Assembly (NCBI RefSeq): GCF_949987515.2
Contig: NC_082698.1
Coordinates: forward strand, 2,621,501 to 2,685,500
Direction of reading: 5' to 3'
Source: Delphinus delphis
Lineage: Eukaryota; Chordata; Mammalia; Artiodactyla; Delphinidae
DNA length: 64,000 nt
Made by a program: the position numbers and the translations under genes
Notes under the pieces: model-generated
The model's input: the letters and a program-made list of their open reading frames with translations, nothing else
Told to the model about the DNA's origin: nothing
The model's database searches: none
Shown here: one piece after another, positions 49,787 through 61,756 of the stretch
How the letters are laid out: each line of letters begins with the position of its first letter
Position numbering within the stretch: the stretch's first letter is position 1

Positions 49787-50229
49787 TGTAGGTGTTCTTT
49801 ATGTGTTGCGGATGTTAACTCCTTATCAGATATATAATTTGCAAATATTTACTCCATTTCTTGGGTTGCATTTCACTGTGTTAATAGTGTCCTTTGATGC
49901 ACAAAGGTTTTACATTTTTATACAGTTCAGTTTATCTAATTTTTCTTTTCTTGACTGTGTTTTTGGCATCATATGCAAGAATCCAATGCCATGAAGCTTT
50001 CTCCTGTTTTCTTCTGTTAATGTATTTAACATATTAGAATAACAAGTCCTTTAAACTATTACTTTATAGATATTTTGTATTATTTTTAAAGTCTTAAATT
50101 TTAAGATATTAAGAATTTAAATATACTAGGTAAATAATAGGAGAGGTTTAGTATACATCTTTCGGTTGGTACCCAAATGACTGATGTTTGGTAAATAGTG
50201 TGATAAGCTAAACTGCATCCTTCTAAATA

Positions 50230-50735
50230 TACCAATTGTGTTAAAGAAAAAAGTAATCGTGACACTTGTTAAAGAATGATAAGGCAGACTTTACTCAGGG
50301 GGACCCCACTGTGACAGGTATAGTGACTACTGAAATGGGCTTTTGCAGGAGTGGAGAGATTGGGCTCAACTCTAAATACAAGGGAAAGTGGTAACTTATA
50401 GCCAAGGAGCATGGCGGGGTGGGGGAGTGGGGTCAGTGGATGGAAAATTTCTACGAGGAAACATCAAGGGTAAGAGGAGATTCTAGCTAAACTAACCTAG
50501 CAGCATTCTTGCTGAAAGCAGGCCACCATGACCAGACAACCCCTGGGGGATGTTGGAGGATGAGAAGCCCAATCAGAAACCAAGGCTGGGGGCTTCTGGC
50601 TAAGTTGCCTTAGCAAGATTCTTGCTGAAACTGGAAAATGCAGGGATGAACACGGGAGCCCAAAGGTCAGAGCCTAGTTGATAAGAGATTTCAGAGGAAC
50701 CTGAGTAGTTTGGTCAAGGAGACCATCTGTCACTA
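50230..50735. repeat. Unclassified interspersed repeat, possibly an LTR
   Basis: The sequence looks like a decayed mobile element: a G-rich middle and two copies of a CATTCTTGCTGAAA / GATTCTTGCTGAAA unit at about 50506 and 50615. No target duplication or family could be fixed by eye. Confidence 0.3.
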
Positions 50736-51208
50736 CTTCAGGGACTAAGCGTTTGTACCCCCATTACCCAACGGTTGGCTCAAGCATCTGAAAAAGCAGC
50801 CCTAGGTGCAAAGAACAGTGAAATTGAAACTGGACGACAAAGCAGGTCATTTAATCTCAACTGCAAGACACATACATGCAAAGTTTTTAAAGTAGAGGTA
50901 GTAATACAGGTCCACAGTAGTACTTTATTTTCAATTCTGAAATGCAAAAAGTTCTAAAACATAGAAGTTTCCCCCTAAGTTTGGAGCAAACTCATTGGAA
51001 CTAACATAAGACTATAGCCTTTATATATCCCACTTCGGGTTAATATTTGTGAATATTCACACATTTTTGCTGCAGAAATATTGTCTTTGATTATATGCCG
51101 TTCCAGACCCCGCTGAAGGTGTTTCATGCAGTATGCATACTGCCCTTTAACACAGAATCCAAAAAATTTTGAATTCCAAAACATCTGGCCCCAAGGTCCC
51201 CCACCCCC

Positions 51209-51490
51209 ATCTTTATTGAGCTATAACTGACATTTGTCATTTAAGTTTACTGTGTACAATGTAATGATCTGATATATGTATATACTGCAAAGTGATTACT
51301 ACAGTCAGGTAAGTTAACACATCCATCACATAGTTACATTTTGTGTGTGTGTGTGTTGTGTGAGAACTTTTAAAATCTACTCTCTGATCATCTTTCAAAT
51401 ATATAAAGAAGACAGGATTGCTACTATAATCACCATGCTGTATATCACACACCCAGAACTTAATCACCTTGTAACTGGAAGGTCCCAAGG
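51209..51490 (-). mobile_element. L1M 3' UTR fragment, antisense
   Basis: It begins TTTATTGAGCTATAACTGAC and contains AATGATCTGATATATG, CATCACATAGTTAC and CACCATGCTGTATATC in the order of an L1MA/MB 3' UTR. A (TG)n run interrupts it at about 51343-51360. Confidence 0.8.
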
Positions 51491-51519
51491 TTTTTGATAC
51501 AGGATTAACTAGTAGTCCT

Positions 51520-51640
51520 AGAAGTACTAGTAGTAGAATTGAGCACTTAGTTTGTGTCAGGCATGGTTCTAAGCACTTTACATTTAATCCTCCCAATACC
51601 AGAAGAGTCATCATCTTTTATAAATGAGAAAACTTACGTG
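51520..51640 (-). repeat. MIR SINE fragment, antisense
   Basis: TTGAGCACTTAGTTTGTGTC, AGGCATGGTTCTAAGCAC and TAAATGAGAAAAC follow the reversed MIR order. Confidence 0.8.
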
Positions 51641-52517
51641 ATTAGCTACTTAATTTGCTGAATATCCTGCATAAAGTAGCCCAGCTGAGTAGGGATTCAT
51701 GCTTTTCACCACAACGGGTAAGGACAAGTCTTTGTGACAAAAGATGCCTCCAACTGAAGCAAAATGGTAAATTTACAGTGACTCAAATAACAGAGACAAG
51801 ACAAGACGTCTGGAGATTGGTGGTCAGCTGGTTTGGGGTTGGTTCAGAAGCTCACATTGTTAGCCTGGATGCCTTCCTACTTTTCACTAAGTTTCCAACC
51901 AGCTGCCCTCATGGTGATAAGAAGGCTGCAGCAGCTCCAGGGAGCTTCCACTGGCAACAACAGCAGGAAAGAACTAAGCCCCCAACCATCCAGCCCCTTT
52001 TTTAAACAGTAAGGAACATCTGTCCCAGAGCCAGCCATGCCCCTAACAGACCCACTAGCCAATCACTGTCAAAGGACTGGCTTATACTAATTTTAGTTAA
52101 CCAGAAAGGACCTCGGGCTCGGCGATTTGGTGCAGAAGCCGGTGCGGCTCTGCGGTGGGGTACTGGTGCCGGCCGAGCCTGAGCACGCTCCAGCCTGGAC
52201 AGGTCCCTCGGCTCCCTGAGATGAGGGCAGTGCAGCTCCGCACAGCACTGGGTCGCGGGTGCGATGCCCACGGTTTGGGGACTGCTCACAGAGGGAATCC
52301 CACCCCACGACGGCGCGGACAGCAAGGCCTCGGTTTCCCCTTCCGCACAGCCCAAAGGCCCCGGCAGCTCAGGCCTGCTGCCTCAGAGAAGCGGGTGCTC
52401 CCGGGGCCTTCAGACGAGAAGCTACCGTACCACGAGCAAACTCGGCAGGAGGCCACCGCGCGGTCTCGCAGCAACCGGGGCCCACTCCCGCCCGGAAGTT
52501 GAAGCTGCATCCCCGGG

Positions 52518-52538
52518 ACTACATCTCCCAGAGACGCC
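52518..52538 (+). promoter_or_regulatory. ZNF143/THAP11-type SBS element
   Basis: The bases ACTACATCTCCCAG followed by AGACGCC closely match the known vertebrate promoter element ACTACAATTCCCAGCATGCC bound by ZNF143 and THAP11. It sits about 490 bases upstream of the predicted ATG, inside the CpG island, where such sites typically occur. Confidence 0.7.
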
Positions 52539-53008
52539 AGAGCTTCTCCCATGCTGATAAGGCCCGCTGCGCCTTCTATCAGCCAACCAGACACAGGAAG
52601 ACGGCCGCAGACTGGGCTCGGAGACCAATCACAAGAAAGGAGGCGGGCGCTCCTCCAGCCGGTCCAGGGTCTGTAGTCGAATCGTGACGAAACCCCAAGA
52701 GTAGGTTCTTTGGAGCCCCACGGCCGACTCAGTGATCGGAGAAGTGACGTTCAGCCCTCTTCCCGAATCAATGACCTGAGGCAAACGTCCCCTCAAACGT
52801 CTCCTCAAGGCTCTGGCCTCCGCTACTCCGGCCTGTAGCCTGGGCCCGCCGGGTCTCAAGGGTTCCTTGCGGCGCCCCGCCCCCAGCCCCTCATTGGCTC
52901 CCTCGGGGCACGTGGGCGGAGAGGGCGTGGTCGCGGCGGCGTGGGCCGGCGGCGGCACCTTGCAGCCTGTGGGCATGAGAGGCTGGGCGGCCTCGGGCCT
53001 GGGCCCGC

Positions 53009-53077
53009 ATGGACCCCCTGGCGCTGGGCCGGTGGCGACGGCGGAGGCCAGAGGAGCTGCAGGTTCCGGGGGACGCG
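53009..53077 (+). CDS. C10orf143: Putative first coding exon of a C10orf143-like gene
   Basis: From the ATG at 53009 an open frame of 23 codons reads MDPLALGRWRRRRPEELQVP then GDA, and ends at a good donor, GCG|GTGAGT, in phase 0. It lies in a CpG island. The peptide resembles the start of the small uncharacterised human protein C10orf143, from memory. The orientation, head-to-head with GLRX3, agrees with my recollection of human 10q26.3. No downstream exon was recognised before the window ends, so the gene is partial here. The function of the protein is not known to me. An alternative is a noncoding transcript whose first exon happens to carry this frame. Confidence 0.6.
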
Positions 53078-53689
53078 GTGAGTCCCCCGGGGCCTGGGCC
53101 TTAGGAACGGGAAGGCGGTGGCTCTCGGCGGGCCCCCACTGGGCCTCGCGTCTTCTGGCGCCCTGCCTGGGAGGAGGCCCGGCCGGAGCGGGGCACGCGC
53201 ACCTGCTGAGGCGGAGGGTAGTGGGCGGGGCCGCCCCTCAGACCGCGCCTGCGCAGAGATGCGAACCCGGGCGCTCAGGAGCACTGGAGACGTAGGGTCC
53301 CTCAGATGTGCGCGGGGCTCCCTGCAGGGTCTCGATGTCTAGGTCAGGGGGGTGTCCTGCATTCTGCACGACGCTGTTCCTAAGTCACGCCTCCACGTGC
53401 AGGCGCTGGACTGGGTGTGGTATGGGTGCCAGGTGAGTAGACACGCCAGGCCTTTGCTGTGAGAGAGCAGGGTAAGAGGTGATCAGTAAGGGGGGCCAGG
53501 GCCTAATCAAGCTGGGGTGGGAGGGTAATCGGGTCTCTGTGAGGCTTGAAGGGGAAACAGTGTGGGTAGGAAGCGCGTAGGCTTTTAGGGAACTGAAAGA
53601 AGTCCTGTGGGACTGGAGCAGGAGTGCAGGGCCTCTGAGCTGCGCTCTTGTCTAACACCTCTGCCTGCGAATTGCTGTTTCTCACTTCA

Positions 53690-53830
53690 TCTCGTTTATT
53701 TCCTTCTAAGAGCAGCAAGGATCTGCCACCATACCGTGCTTCTTAATTGTTTGTCTGCTTCTTCTGGACCTACGGGCTCCATAAGCATGGGGTGTGCCTT
53801 CTGAGTTAATGCAGGCAACGTTTTTCTCAA
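53690..53830 (+). repeat. L2 LINE 3' tail remnant
   Basis: TTAATTGTTTGTCTGC ... GACCTACGGGCTCCATAAGC resembles an L2 3' end. Presumed intron 1 of the C10orf143-like gene. Confidence 0.45.
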
Positions 53831-54339
53831 ATGTTTTGCACAGCATAGCAGGAGTGACGAGCTTTCTACTCTGCAGCATGTTTCCTCACCACCCACTGCC
53901 TGACCACGAGCCAGTATCACTTATGTTCTGTCACAGTGGCGCCCCACTCCCTTGTGCCATATTACAGGGCATAGGTTAAGCTTCTGTAACAGAGGGACTT
54001 CAAACCACATTGGCTCAAACCGGATGGAAGTTCGATTCTCCCGTACATTACAGTATGGAGGTGAGCCCAGGGCCGTGGAACACAGAGCCGCTAAATATAA
54101 GTATGGGACTGGTGGTACCCAGATCAAAGACATCCAAGGACTCAGTTACCTTTTGTCCGTGGCTTCACCACTCCCTGGGTGTTGTCCTCCAGACAGTGCG
54201 AAGTAAATAGTAGAATGACACGATCATACTGACATTTAAAGAGCTAACTCTTTCCACAGAGCAGCTTTGTGGGAAATGAAAGGGATAGTGGTCAGAGGGG
54301 AGGCCAGGAATAAATAGATCGTGGGAGGCGACAGAGGTT

Positions 54340-54600
54340 CAGACAGAGGGGAGTGAGATGGTGACAGTACACAGACTTGGCTGTATATTTTGGAGGAAGA
54401 ACTGTCAGGTCTTGCTGGTGGAGTGGATGTGGAAGGAAATATAAAGGGAGGAGTCCAGGTGACTCCCAGGGTTGTGACTTGAGCACCCAGATATGCAGTG
54501 GTGCTGTCATTGAGGAAAGATTGACGTGTGACTGCAGGAGAAAATGAGGAATTCCTGTTAGGCCACACTGAGTTGTGTGTCTTAGAGACATTTAGCAGAG
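54340..54600 (-). repeat. L2-like internal remnant
   Basis: GGAGGAAGAACTGTCAGGTC ... GGAGTGGATGTGG ... GAGTCCAGGTGACTCCCAGG matches the reversed L2-like segment also suspected at 31.5-32.4 kb. Confidence 0.45.
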
Positions 54601-54825
54601 ATGTGGCAGATACTGCCAGTCCTTGAGCGGCTACCATGTGGGTTATCAGTTTCACAACAATCCGTTATTATACCCGTATTACCAATGAGGAAACTCAGGT
54701 ACAGAGAGGTTAATCAACTGGCCTAAGGATGCACAGCTAGCAAGTGGTGGCAGTAGGTCTTAAACCCCACTGTCTGCCTCCAGAGCCTGTGTTCTTAACC
54801 ACTGGGCTATACAGCTTCCCATGGG
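54600..54825 (-). repeat. MIR SINE, antisense
   Basis: ACCAATGAGGAAACTCAGG, ACAGAGAGGTTAATC, CACAGCTAGCAAGTGG and TTCTTAACCACTGGGCTATAC are the reversed MIR consensus in order. Confidence 0.9.
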
Positions 54826-57529
54826 GGGCTTGTGGACCTAAAACATGAGACTTCAAAACGAAGTCCTAAATTGGCCATCAAATGATGAAAAGTGTGATGC
54901 CATGGGCTGTCAGGGGTGGGGAGCCGGAGGTCACTATTGATCAGAGAGAACAGGAAGGGCTTAATGGAAGAGACCTTGAGTGATCTTTCAGACTGGAATT
55001 GCTGAAATTAAACGCCCAGGTTGAGGCTACAACACTTCCTGATTGTGACCAAAGAAGGATGAGGTGGTATCTTATTGCTGTGGTGTGTATTGCCTCCTAA
55101 TTTGATAAAGTTCTTGTTTATGTTGTATTGTGTCCTAGTCTTTGATCTAATAATCCAGATTGAGTTCAATTAAGTAGCCAAGCTCTTGTCCCAAGTTTTC
55201 CGTTCTCTCTCACACACACACCCCCCCTTCAGAATTTGGTCACTCAGGAAGTGCAGCTCCTTTCCTACCTCTGTGGCAGCCTAGTGGCCCTACACCCTGT
55301 GCGTTAAAACCAGCCGTGGAGTTAGGAGCTACAGCCACCAGGACCCATCTCTGGAATGAGTGAGTCTCATGAACCAGAGTCAGGTGCCTCTCCTGTAATC
55401 TTGTTAGTGTCCTGATCATGGTAAGGTTGGCTAATGTGGTAACACGTGTAGCAGTTAAATATCAGTAGTGATTATCGTTTCCGTCGGGTAGCCGTTTTTT
55501 GAGCATCTATTGTGTATCAGGAACTGTTCTAGGCTCTGGAAGAAGAGACGTGAGGTCCTTGCCTAGGTTGACCCCGTGACTCGGGGCATCCAGTGCCCGG
55601 CTCCTTTCAGTCCCTGCCCACCACACTCACCTTTCCTTTAAGAATAGAAGTTTCTGCCTAGAACAGCTGAAGATTCATGTCTACTCAGCCTTTCATCTCC
55701 CTGAAGACTCTCCTTCCATAAAAGCTCTGTAAAGAGCAAGTTCTCTAGGCAGAGCATACCTGGGCTCACGTTGAATTGATATTTTTTTCTGGTTTAATCT
55801 GAGGTGATCCAAGATCCCCTTTCCCAGCTTTTGGTTCCTAGGGATAAGTGGCCATTTCCTGTGTTGTAATTTCTTTCCATTCTTTGTCAATGTCCTTTAG
55901 AAATAAAATAGAAGGATACATTAATTGATTGGCTATTGCAGGGTTTTTTGCCTATAATTTTTCTTTCTTTTTATTTATTTTTTAACAACATTATTGGGGT
56001 ATAACAAACTACAAGTACTTAAAGTGTACAATTTGGCTTTTTGGCTATTATAAATAATGCTTTTATGAACATGTTCAAGCTTTTGTATAGACATATATTT
56101 TTATTTCTCTTGGGTGTATACCTAGTGGTGGAATTTCTGGGTCATATGGTAACTCTCTAACCATTTGAGGAACTGCTAAATTGTTTTCCAAAGTGGCTGC
56201 CACATTTTACATTCCCACCGGCAGTGTATGAGGGTTTCAGTTTCTCTGCATCATCACCAACACTTAGTCTGCTTTCTAAATTGTAAATTGTAACCATTCT
56301 AAGTGGATATGAAGTAATACCTCTTTGTAGTTTTGATTTGCATTTTCTTGATAACTAATGATGTTGAGCATCTTTTCATGTGTTTCTTTGGCTATTTGTA
56401 TATCTTCTTTGGAGAAATGTCTGTCAGATCCTTTGCGCATTTTTAAATTGGGTTGTTGTCTTTTTATTATTAAGTTGTAATAGTTCTTTGTATATTTTAA
56501 TACCAGTCCCTTATTGGATACATGATTTTCAAAATTATTCTATTTCATACCCCAGTATTTTTCCTAAAAGTCATAGTTTTAGCTTTTACATTTAGATCTA
56601 CATTCCATTTCAAGTTAATTTTTATATATGGTGTGAGGTAAGGTTCCAACTTCATTCATTTGCGTGTAGGTATTAAGCTGTCCAAGCACCATTTGTTGAA
56701 GAGACTATTCTTTCCCCCCATTTAGTTGTCTTGGCACCTTTGCTGAAAACCAACCCACTGCAAAGGTGAGGGTTTTTTCCTGGATTCTCAGTTCTGTTCC
56801 ATTGATCAGTATGTCTGTCCTTATATCAGTACCATACTGTCTTGATTACTGTAGCTTTATAGTAAGTTTTGAAACCTGGAAGTGAGAGTCCCCCAACTTT
56901 GTTCTTTTTCAACATCGTTTTTGCTATTCTGGGTTCCTTGAATTTCCATAGGAATTTTAGGATCAACTTGTCAATTTCTGCAAAGAAGTCAGCTGGAATT
57001 CTGAATTGAATCTATAGATTAATTTGAGGAATATTATCTCTTAATATCTTAACAATATTAAGTCTCTGATCTATGTACATGTGATGTCTTTCTAAGTTTC
57101 ACTGATTTTTCTCTATTGCTTTTCTATTTACTTTGTCAATAATTTTCACTCTCATCTTCTTTATTTCCCTTTTTCTTCTCATGTTGGGTTCACTGGTTCT
57201 TTTGTTTCTTGTGACTGAAGGTGGATTCTGAGGTCACTAGGTGGAGGCCTTTCATGTTTTCTAACGTAGGCACTGACCGCTATACATTTCTTCTTTAGTG
57301 AATGTAATGTTTTGTTTTTTATTTTTTCAGTTCAAAATGCTTTATAATTTTCCAGTTGATTTTTTCTTGGATGCATTTGTTATTTAGAAGTGTGTTATTT
57401 AGTTTCCAGATATTTGGGGATTTTTCTAGAGATCTTTGTTACTGCTTTCTAGTTTAATTCCACTGTGGTCCAAGAACATACTTGGTGTGACTTGAATCCT
57501 TTGAAGTTTACTGACACTTTTCCTTTTCT

Positions 57530-58065
57530 AAAATTTAATTTAATTTATTTTTAAAATTTTATTGTAGTAAGAATGCTTAACATGAGATCTGTCCTCTTAA
57601 CAAATCATAGGTGTACAATCAGTTATTGTTGACTGTAGGTATGGTGTTGTACAGCGGGTCTCTGCTGATGAATAACTCTCCATTTCCTCCTCTCCACAGC
57701 CCCTGGAGTTAGCATTCCAGTCTTCGTTTTGTGAATTTGACTATTTTAGATACCTCGTATAAATGGAATCATGCAGTACTCGTCTTTCATTATCTTGCAT
57801 ATTTTGCTTAGCATAATGTCCTCAATGCCCCTCCATGTTGTTGCATATTGTGAAATTTCCTATTTTTTAAGGGCTGAATGGTATTCATTGTTTGAATATA
57901 CCACATTTTCTCTATCCATTCATTTGAAATGGACATTTAGGTTGTTTCTACATCTTGGCCATTGTGCATAGTGCTGCAGTGAACATGGACATGCTAAATG
58001 TCCATGAAGTAGGGTTGCCAGATCATATGGTATTTTTAATTTTTTTGAGGAACCTCCATACTGTT
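57530..58065 (-). mobile_element. L1 3' fragment nested in the older L1
   Basis: The stretch opens TTTATTTTTAAAATTTTATTG and contains CCTGGAGTTAGCATTCC, GGAATCATGCAG and CATGTTGTTGCATATTG, an L1 3' UTR in reverse. The outer ORF2-like sequence resumes after CATACTGTTTTTCC. The boundaries are approximate. Confidence 0.7.
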
Positions 58066-58230
58066 TTTCCTATGAGATGACTTCTTTTATGACTCAAAAT
58101 ATGGTTAGTCTTGGAAAATGTGTATTCTGCTGTTGAGTGAAGTGTTCTATAAGTGTCAGTTAAGTCAGGTTGGTTGATAGTTTGGTGTATATCTTCTGTA
58201 TCCTTAACAATTTTTTTCATGTCCTATAAT

Positions 58231-58444
58231 TTTTTTTTTTTTTTTTTTTTGCGGTACGCGGGCCTCTCACTGTTGTGGCCTCTCCGACTGCGGAGCACAG
58301 GCTCCAGACGTGCAGGCTCAGCGGCCATGGCTCACGGGCCCAGCCGCTCCGCGGCATGCGGGATCCTTCACGGACCGGGTCACGAACCCGTGTCCCCTGC
58401 ATCGGCAGGCAGACTCTCAACCACTGCGCCACCAGGGAAGCCCA
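58231..58444 (-). mobile_element. CHR-2-type SINE inside an L1
   Basis: Reverse-oriented copy beginning with a poly(T) run and ending ...CACCAGGGAAGCCC. The perfect duplication ATGTCCTATAAT is at 58219-58230 and 58445-58456. It interrupts an old antisense L1. Confidence 0.96.
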
Positions 58445-61400
58445 ATGTCCTATAATATTTTTAATGTTGTAATGGTTTTTGTGAGATGGTATTGAAACCT
58501 CTGAATATAATTGTAGATTTGTCTTTTCTCCTTGCAAACAACTTGCAAAAACTCCTTGCAAAAACTTCTATAAGTTTTTGTTTCATGTACTGTGAAACTC
58601 TTATGTGCATATACATTTATGAATTGTATGTCGTCTTGATTAAATGACTCCTCTGTCATTATGAAATCACCTTTTATATCCCTGGTAACATTCTCCATTC
58701 TGAAATCTATTTTGTCTGATATTAGTATAGCCACCTTAGCTTTCTTTGGATTAGTGTCAGCATTGTATATCTTATTTCACCTTTTTACTTTTAATCTATT
58801 TGTATCTTTGTATTAAAGTGAGTTTCTTGTAGACAGTCTATAATTGGGGTTTTTTTTGTTACTCAGTCTGATAATCTCTGCCTTTTCATTAGAGTATTTA
58901 GTCTATTTACTTTTAATGTGACAGTTAATATAATTAAAGTCTATCATATTGCTTTTTGTTTGTTTTATTTACTTCTTTTTGGTTTAGTAAGATATTTTTT
59001 TATGATTTCATGTTATTTCCTTCATTGACTTAACTGTAACTTTGTTTTTTGCTTTATGATTTAGAATATGCATCTTCAAATTGTACAGTCTGTCATCAGG
59101 TGGTACCATACCACTGTACATGTAAGAACCTTACAATATACACTTCCATCCCTCTCCTCTCTGCTTTTCTGCTCTTGTCCTACAGTTTACCTTGATATAT
59201 GCTGCAAACCATACTATATTATTACTATTTCTGCTTAAACAGTCAGTCATCTTTTAAAGAAGTTTCAGTAACAAGAGCAAAAACTTACTGTTTGCCCACA
59301 GAGTTACCATTTCCAGTGCACTTCATTCTTTTGTGTAGATTCGTAGATTCGTATTTCCATCTGGTTTTATATTTTGGTTTTCTTCCTGAAGGAATTCCTT
59401 TAACATTTCTTATAGGACAAACCTACTGGTGATAAAAATTTTGACCTTTTGTATGTCTTTACTTCACCCTCGTTTTTGAAAGATATTTCTACGACATACA
59501 GAATTCTAAGTTGGTAGTTTTTTCTTTCAGTACTTTAAAGATGTTGCTGCGCTGTCTTCCTAATTGGTTTGTTTCTAATGAGAAATTTGCCGTCATCCCA
59601 TCTCAGTTCCTCAGAATGTAATATCTTTGGTCTCTGTGTCCTTTTAGTTTTCTCTTTATCAGTGGCTTCGAGCAATTTGCCCATGGTGTTCTTTGGTATA
59701 ATTGTCTCCATGTTTTTGTGTGTTTGGTGTTACTGAAATTCTTGGATCTGTGGGTTTATAGTTTTCCTCAAACTTGGGACATTTTCAGCCATTATATCTT
59801 CAAATATTTTTTTCTGTTTCCCCTCTCTTCTCTCCTACTGAAACTCCAGTTATACATCATTTAAGCTTCTTGAGGTCATACCACTGATGCTCTGTTCTTT
59901 TTTAAAAATCTGTTTTTTTTATTTTCAGGTAGTTTCTATTGCTGTGCCTTCAAGTCCACTAACCTTTTCTTCAGTGTCTAATCTGCTGTTGATTATATCC
60001 GTTACTTTTTTTTTTTAATCTCAGACATTGTAGATTTCAACTTATAACGTTTGATTGGGATTTAAAATATCTTGCATATCTCTGCGTAGCATTCCAGACA
60101 CATAGAATACAGTCAACATGACTTCCTAAATGTCCTTCTCTGCTAATTCTTACACCTGTGTCAGTTTGGGGCCAGCTTTGGTAGGTTGTTCTCTTCACTG
60201 TGCATCATATTTTTCTGCTGCTTTGCTGCTCAGATATTGTGAATTTTACCATATGGGGTGCTGGATATTTTTAGATTCCTATAAGCATGCTTGAACTTTG
60301 TTCTGGGTCACAGATAAGTTACTTGGAAAAAGTTTGAGCCTTTGGATCATGCTTTTAAGATTTGTTAGGTGAGACCAGAATAGGGCTTGGTCTAGGGCTA
60401 ATAAGTCCCCACTCCTGAAGCAAGATCTGTGTAGTCTGCCCTCTGCGTCATGAGTCATGAGGTTTTCCAGGTTTGGCGGCAGGGTCAGACAGTATTCCCA
60501 GCCAGTCTGAGCACCAGGTACTGCTCCTAATCCTTCCGGGTGGCCCTTCTCCTGCCCTTGGGTACTTCCTTTACACGTGTATGCTGACCAGCACTCAGCT
60601 GTATGTGTGTGCATCATCCTGTTTCTCGCTCTAGGCCACTGTCTTTTCTCCAGGGCTCTGTCCTGTGAGCCCCCAACATGCTCAGGGATGTGCTATGAAC
60701 TCAGGGAGTCCCCCAGGCTCTGCCTCGGTTCCCCTTGCCATGCCGCAGCCTGGAAACTCAAGGCAGTGAGGGAGGGCAGGTATAGGGCTCAGCCCGTTTG
60801 TGTCCCTCTCTCAGGGGTCACTGTTCTTTGTTACTTGTTGGTCAGTGTCTTGAAATCTGTTGTTTCATTTATTTTGTCCATTTTTGGTTGTTTCGTGCAG
60901 GAGGGTGAATCTGGCCCCTGTTGCTCCATCTTGGCCTGAAGAGCTACTTGCATTATTGATTCAAAGCTTATAGAAAGAAGTTGCGACACACACACACACA
61001 CTCAGTAAAGTTAAGTTTGAGGCACTCCTTAAACAGTGCAAGAATGTCAATTGTGAATGCTTTCTATCTGTTTTGACTTAGAATATTTAGAAGTTTGTGT
61101 AGGTTGTGCACTGCAGCAGCGAAGTCACTGCTAGCTAAAACCGCTAACAATGTGAATGTTTTCTGCACAGCATTTAGCTTGTCAGCCCTGGTGTGACTTT
61201 ATTTAGCTGTGCTGTGTGGGCTCTTCTGCAGGTTGAAGGTGTTCAGGTGCACATGCTGTTGGCAGACATGTTTTTCCTTGTGGGCACCACACCTGTACAC
61301 AGGTCATGTCTTCAGTCCAGGGATGAGCAGGCTTGAGCTTGGGGAGAGGGCAGGTAATTGTGAGCTGCAATCTGGAATGTTTTGGATGCAGCTGTTGAAA

Positions 61401-61756
61401 TTCAGATGTGAGTAAATTGTAAAATTCCAGTCTGCCGTTTTCACCAATTCTTGGTATTATGAATAGCTGCCCCTAAATTAGAGGGCCGAGGGTATTTTAT
61501 ATCCACTCTTTTCTGGATAACTTTTAGATCTGCCTTTGTTAACACTTGAAAAGTTATCCAGTAAAGCTAGTAGTCCTTGTAGGCAAAACCACTTAGACAT
61601 ATTGATGGCTTTAACTCCATCCAGGTTGTCCTATGGGGTTGAACTTACAAAGTGAGAAAATTCAGAGTTAAATTTGCTTGTTTCGTCCTGTAGGATGTAG
61701 GTTTTATTGGCTCATCTGCTGAATTGAGATCCCCACTGTGAAAATCTAATGAACAG

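Larger units (their letters stand above)
47466..50020 (-). mobile_element. L1M-type LINE 3' part, antisense, with three insertions
   Basis: The plus strand reads as the reverse of an L1MB-like 3' end: GCAACCATCACCACCACC, then TTCATCCACGTTGTAACC, GATTAGTGATGTTGGGC and TTTGATGCACAAAGG in the expected order. It is broken by the hAT element at 48241 and SINEs at 49011 and 49484. Intergenic. Confidence 0.9.
52100..53320. promoter_or_regulatory. CpG island and promoter of the C10orf143-like gene
   Basis: The sequence is GC- and CpG-rich compared with its flanks. It contains a ZNF143-type element at 52518-52538, CCAAT at 52625-52629, an inverted CCAAT (ATTGG) at 52893-52897, a GC box at 52875-52884 and an E-box CACGTG at 52909-52914, all upstream of the ATG at 53009. 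There is no TATA box. A further CCAAT lies at 52059-52063 just outside the island. Confidence 0.75.
53078..55959. other. Presumed intron 1 of the C10orf143-like gene
   Basis: Starts with a GTGAGT donor. It contains the L2 and MIR pieces listed separately. No following exon was recognised. Confidence 0.5.
55960..60945 (-). mobile_element. Old, nearly full-length L1M-type LINE, antisense
   Basis: The 3' UTR-like sequence is at the left (GGGTCATATGGTAAC, CTTTGGAGAAATGTC), ORF2-like antisense sequence in the middle (GTATTCTGCTGTTG, GTTGGTTGATAG) and an L1 5' end-like sequence at the right, ending CCATCTTGGCCTGAAGAG. It carries a nested L1 fragment (about 57530-58065) and a SINE (58231-58444). 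All frames are broken. It lies downstream of the C10orf143-like exon 1. Confidence 0.8.

Noticed and set aside
52867..53295. 142-codon plus-strand frame through the C10orf143-like exon
   Set aside because: It is in a different frame from the recognised peptide and reads through a strong splice donor. It is kept only as a possible upstream frame.
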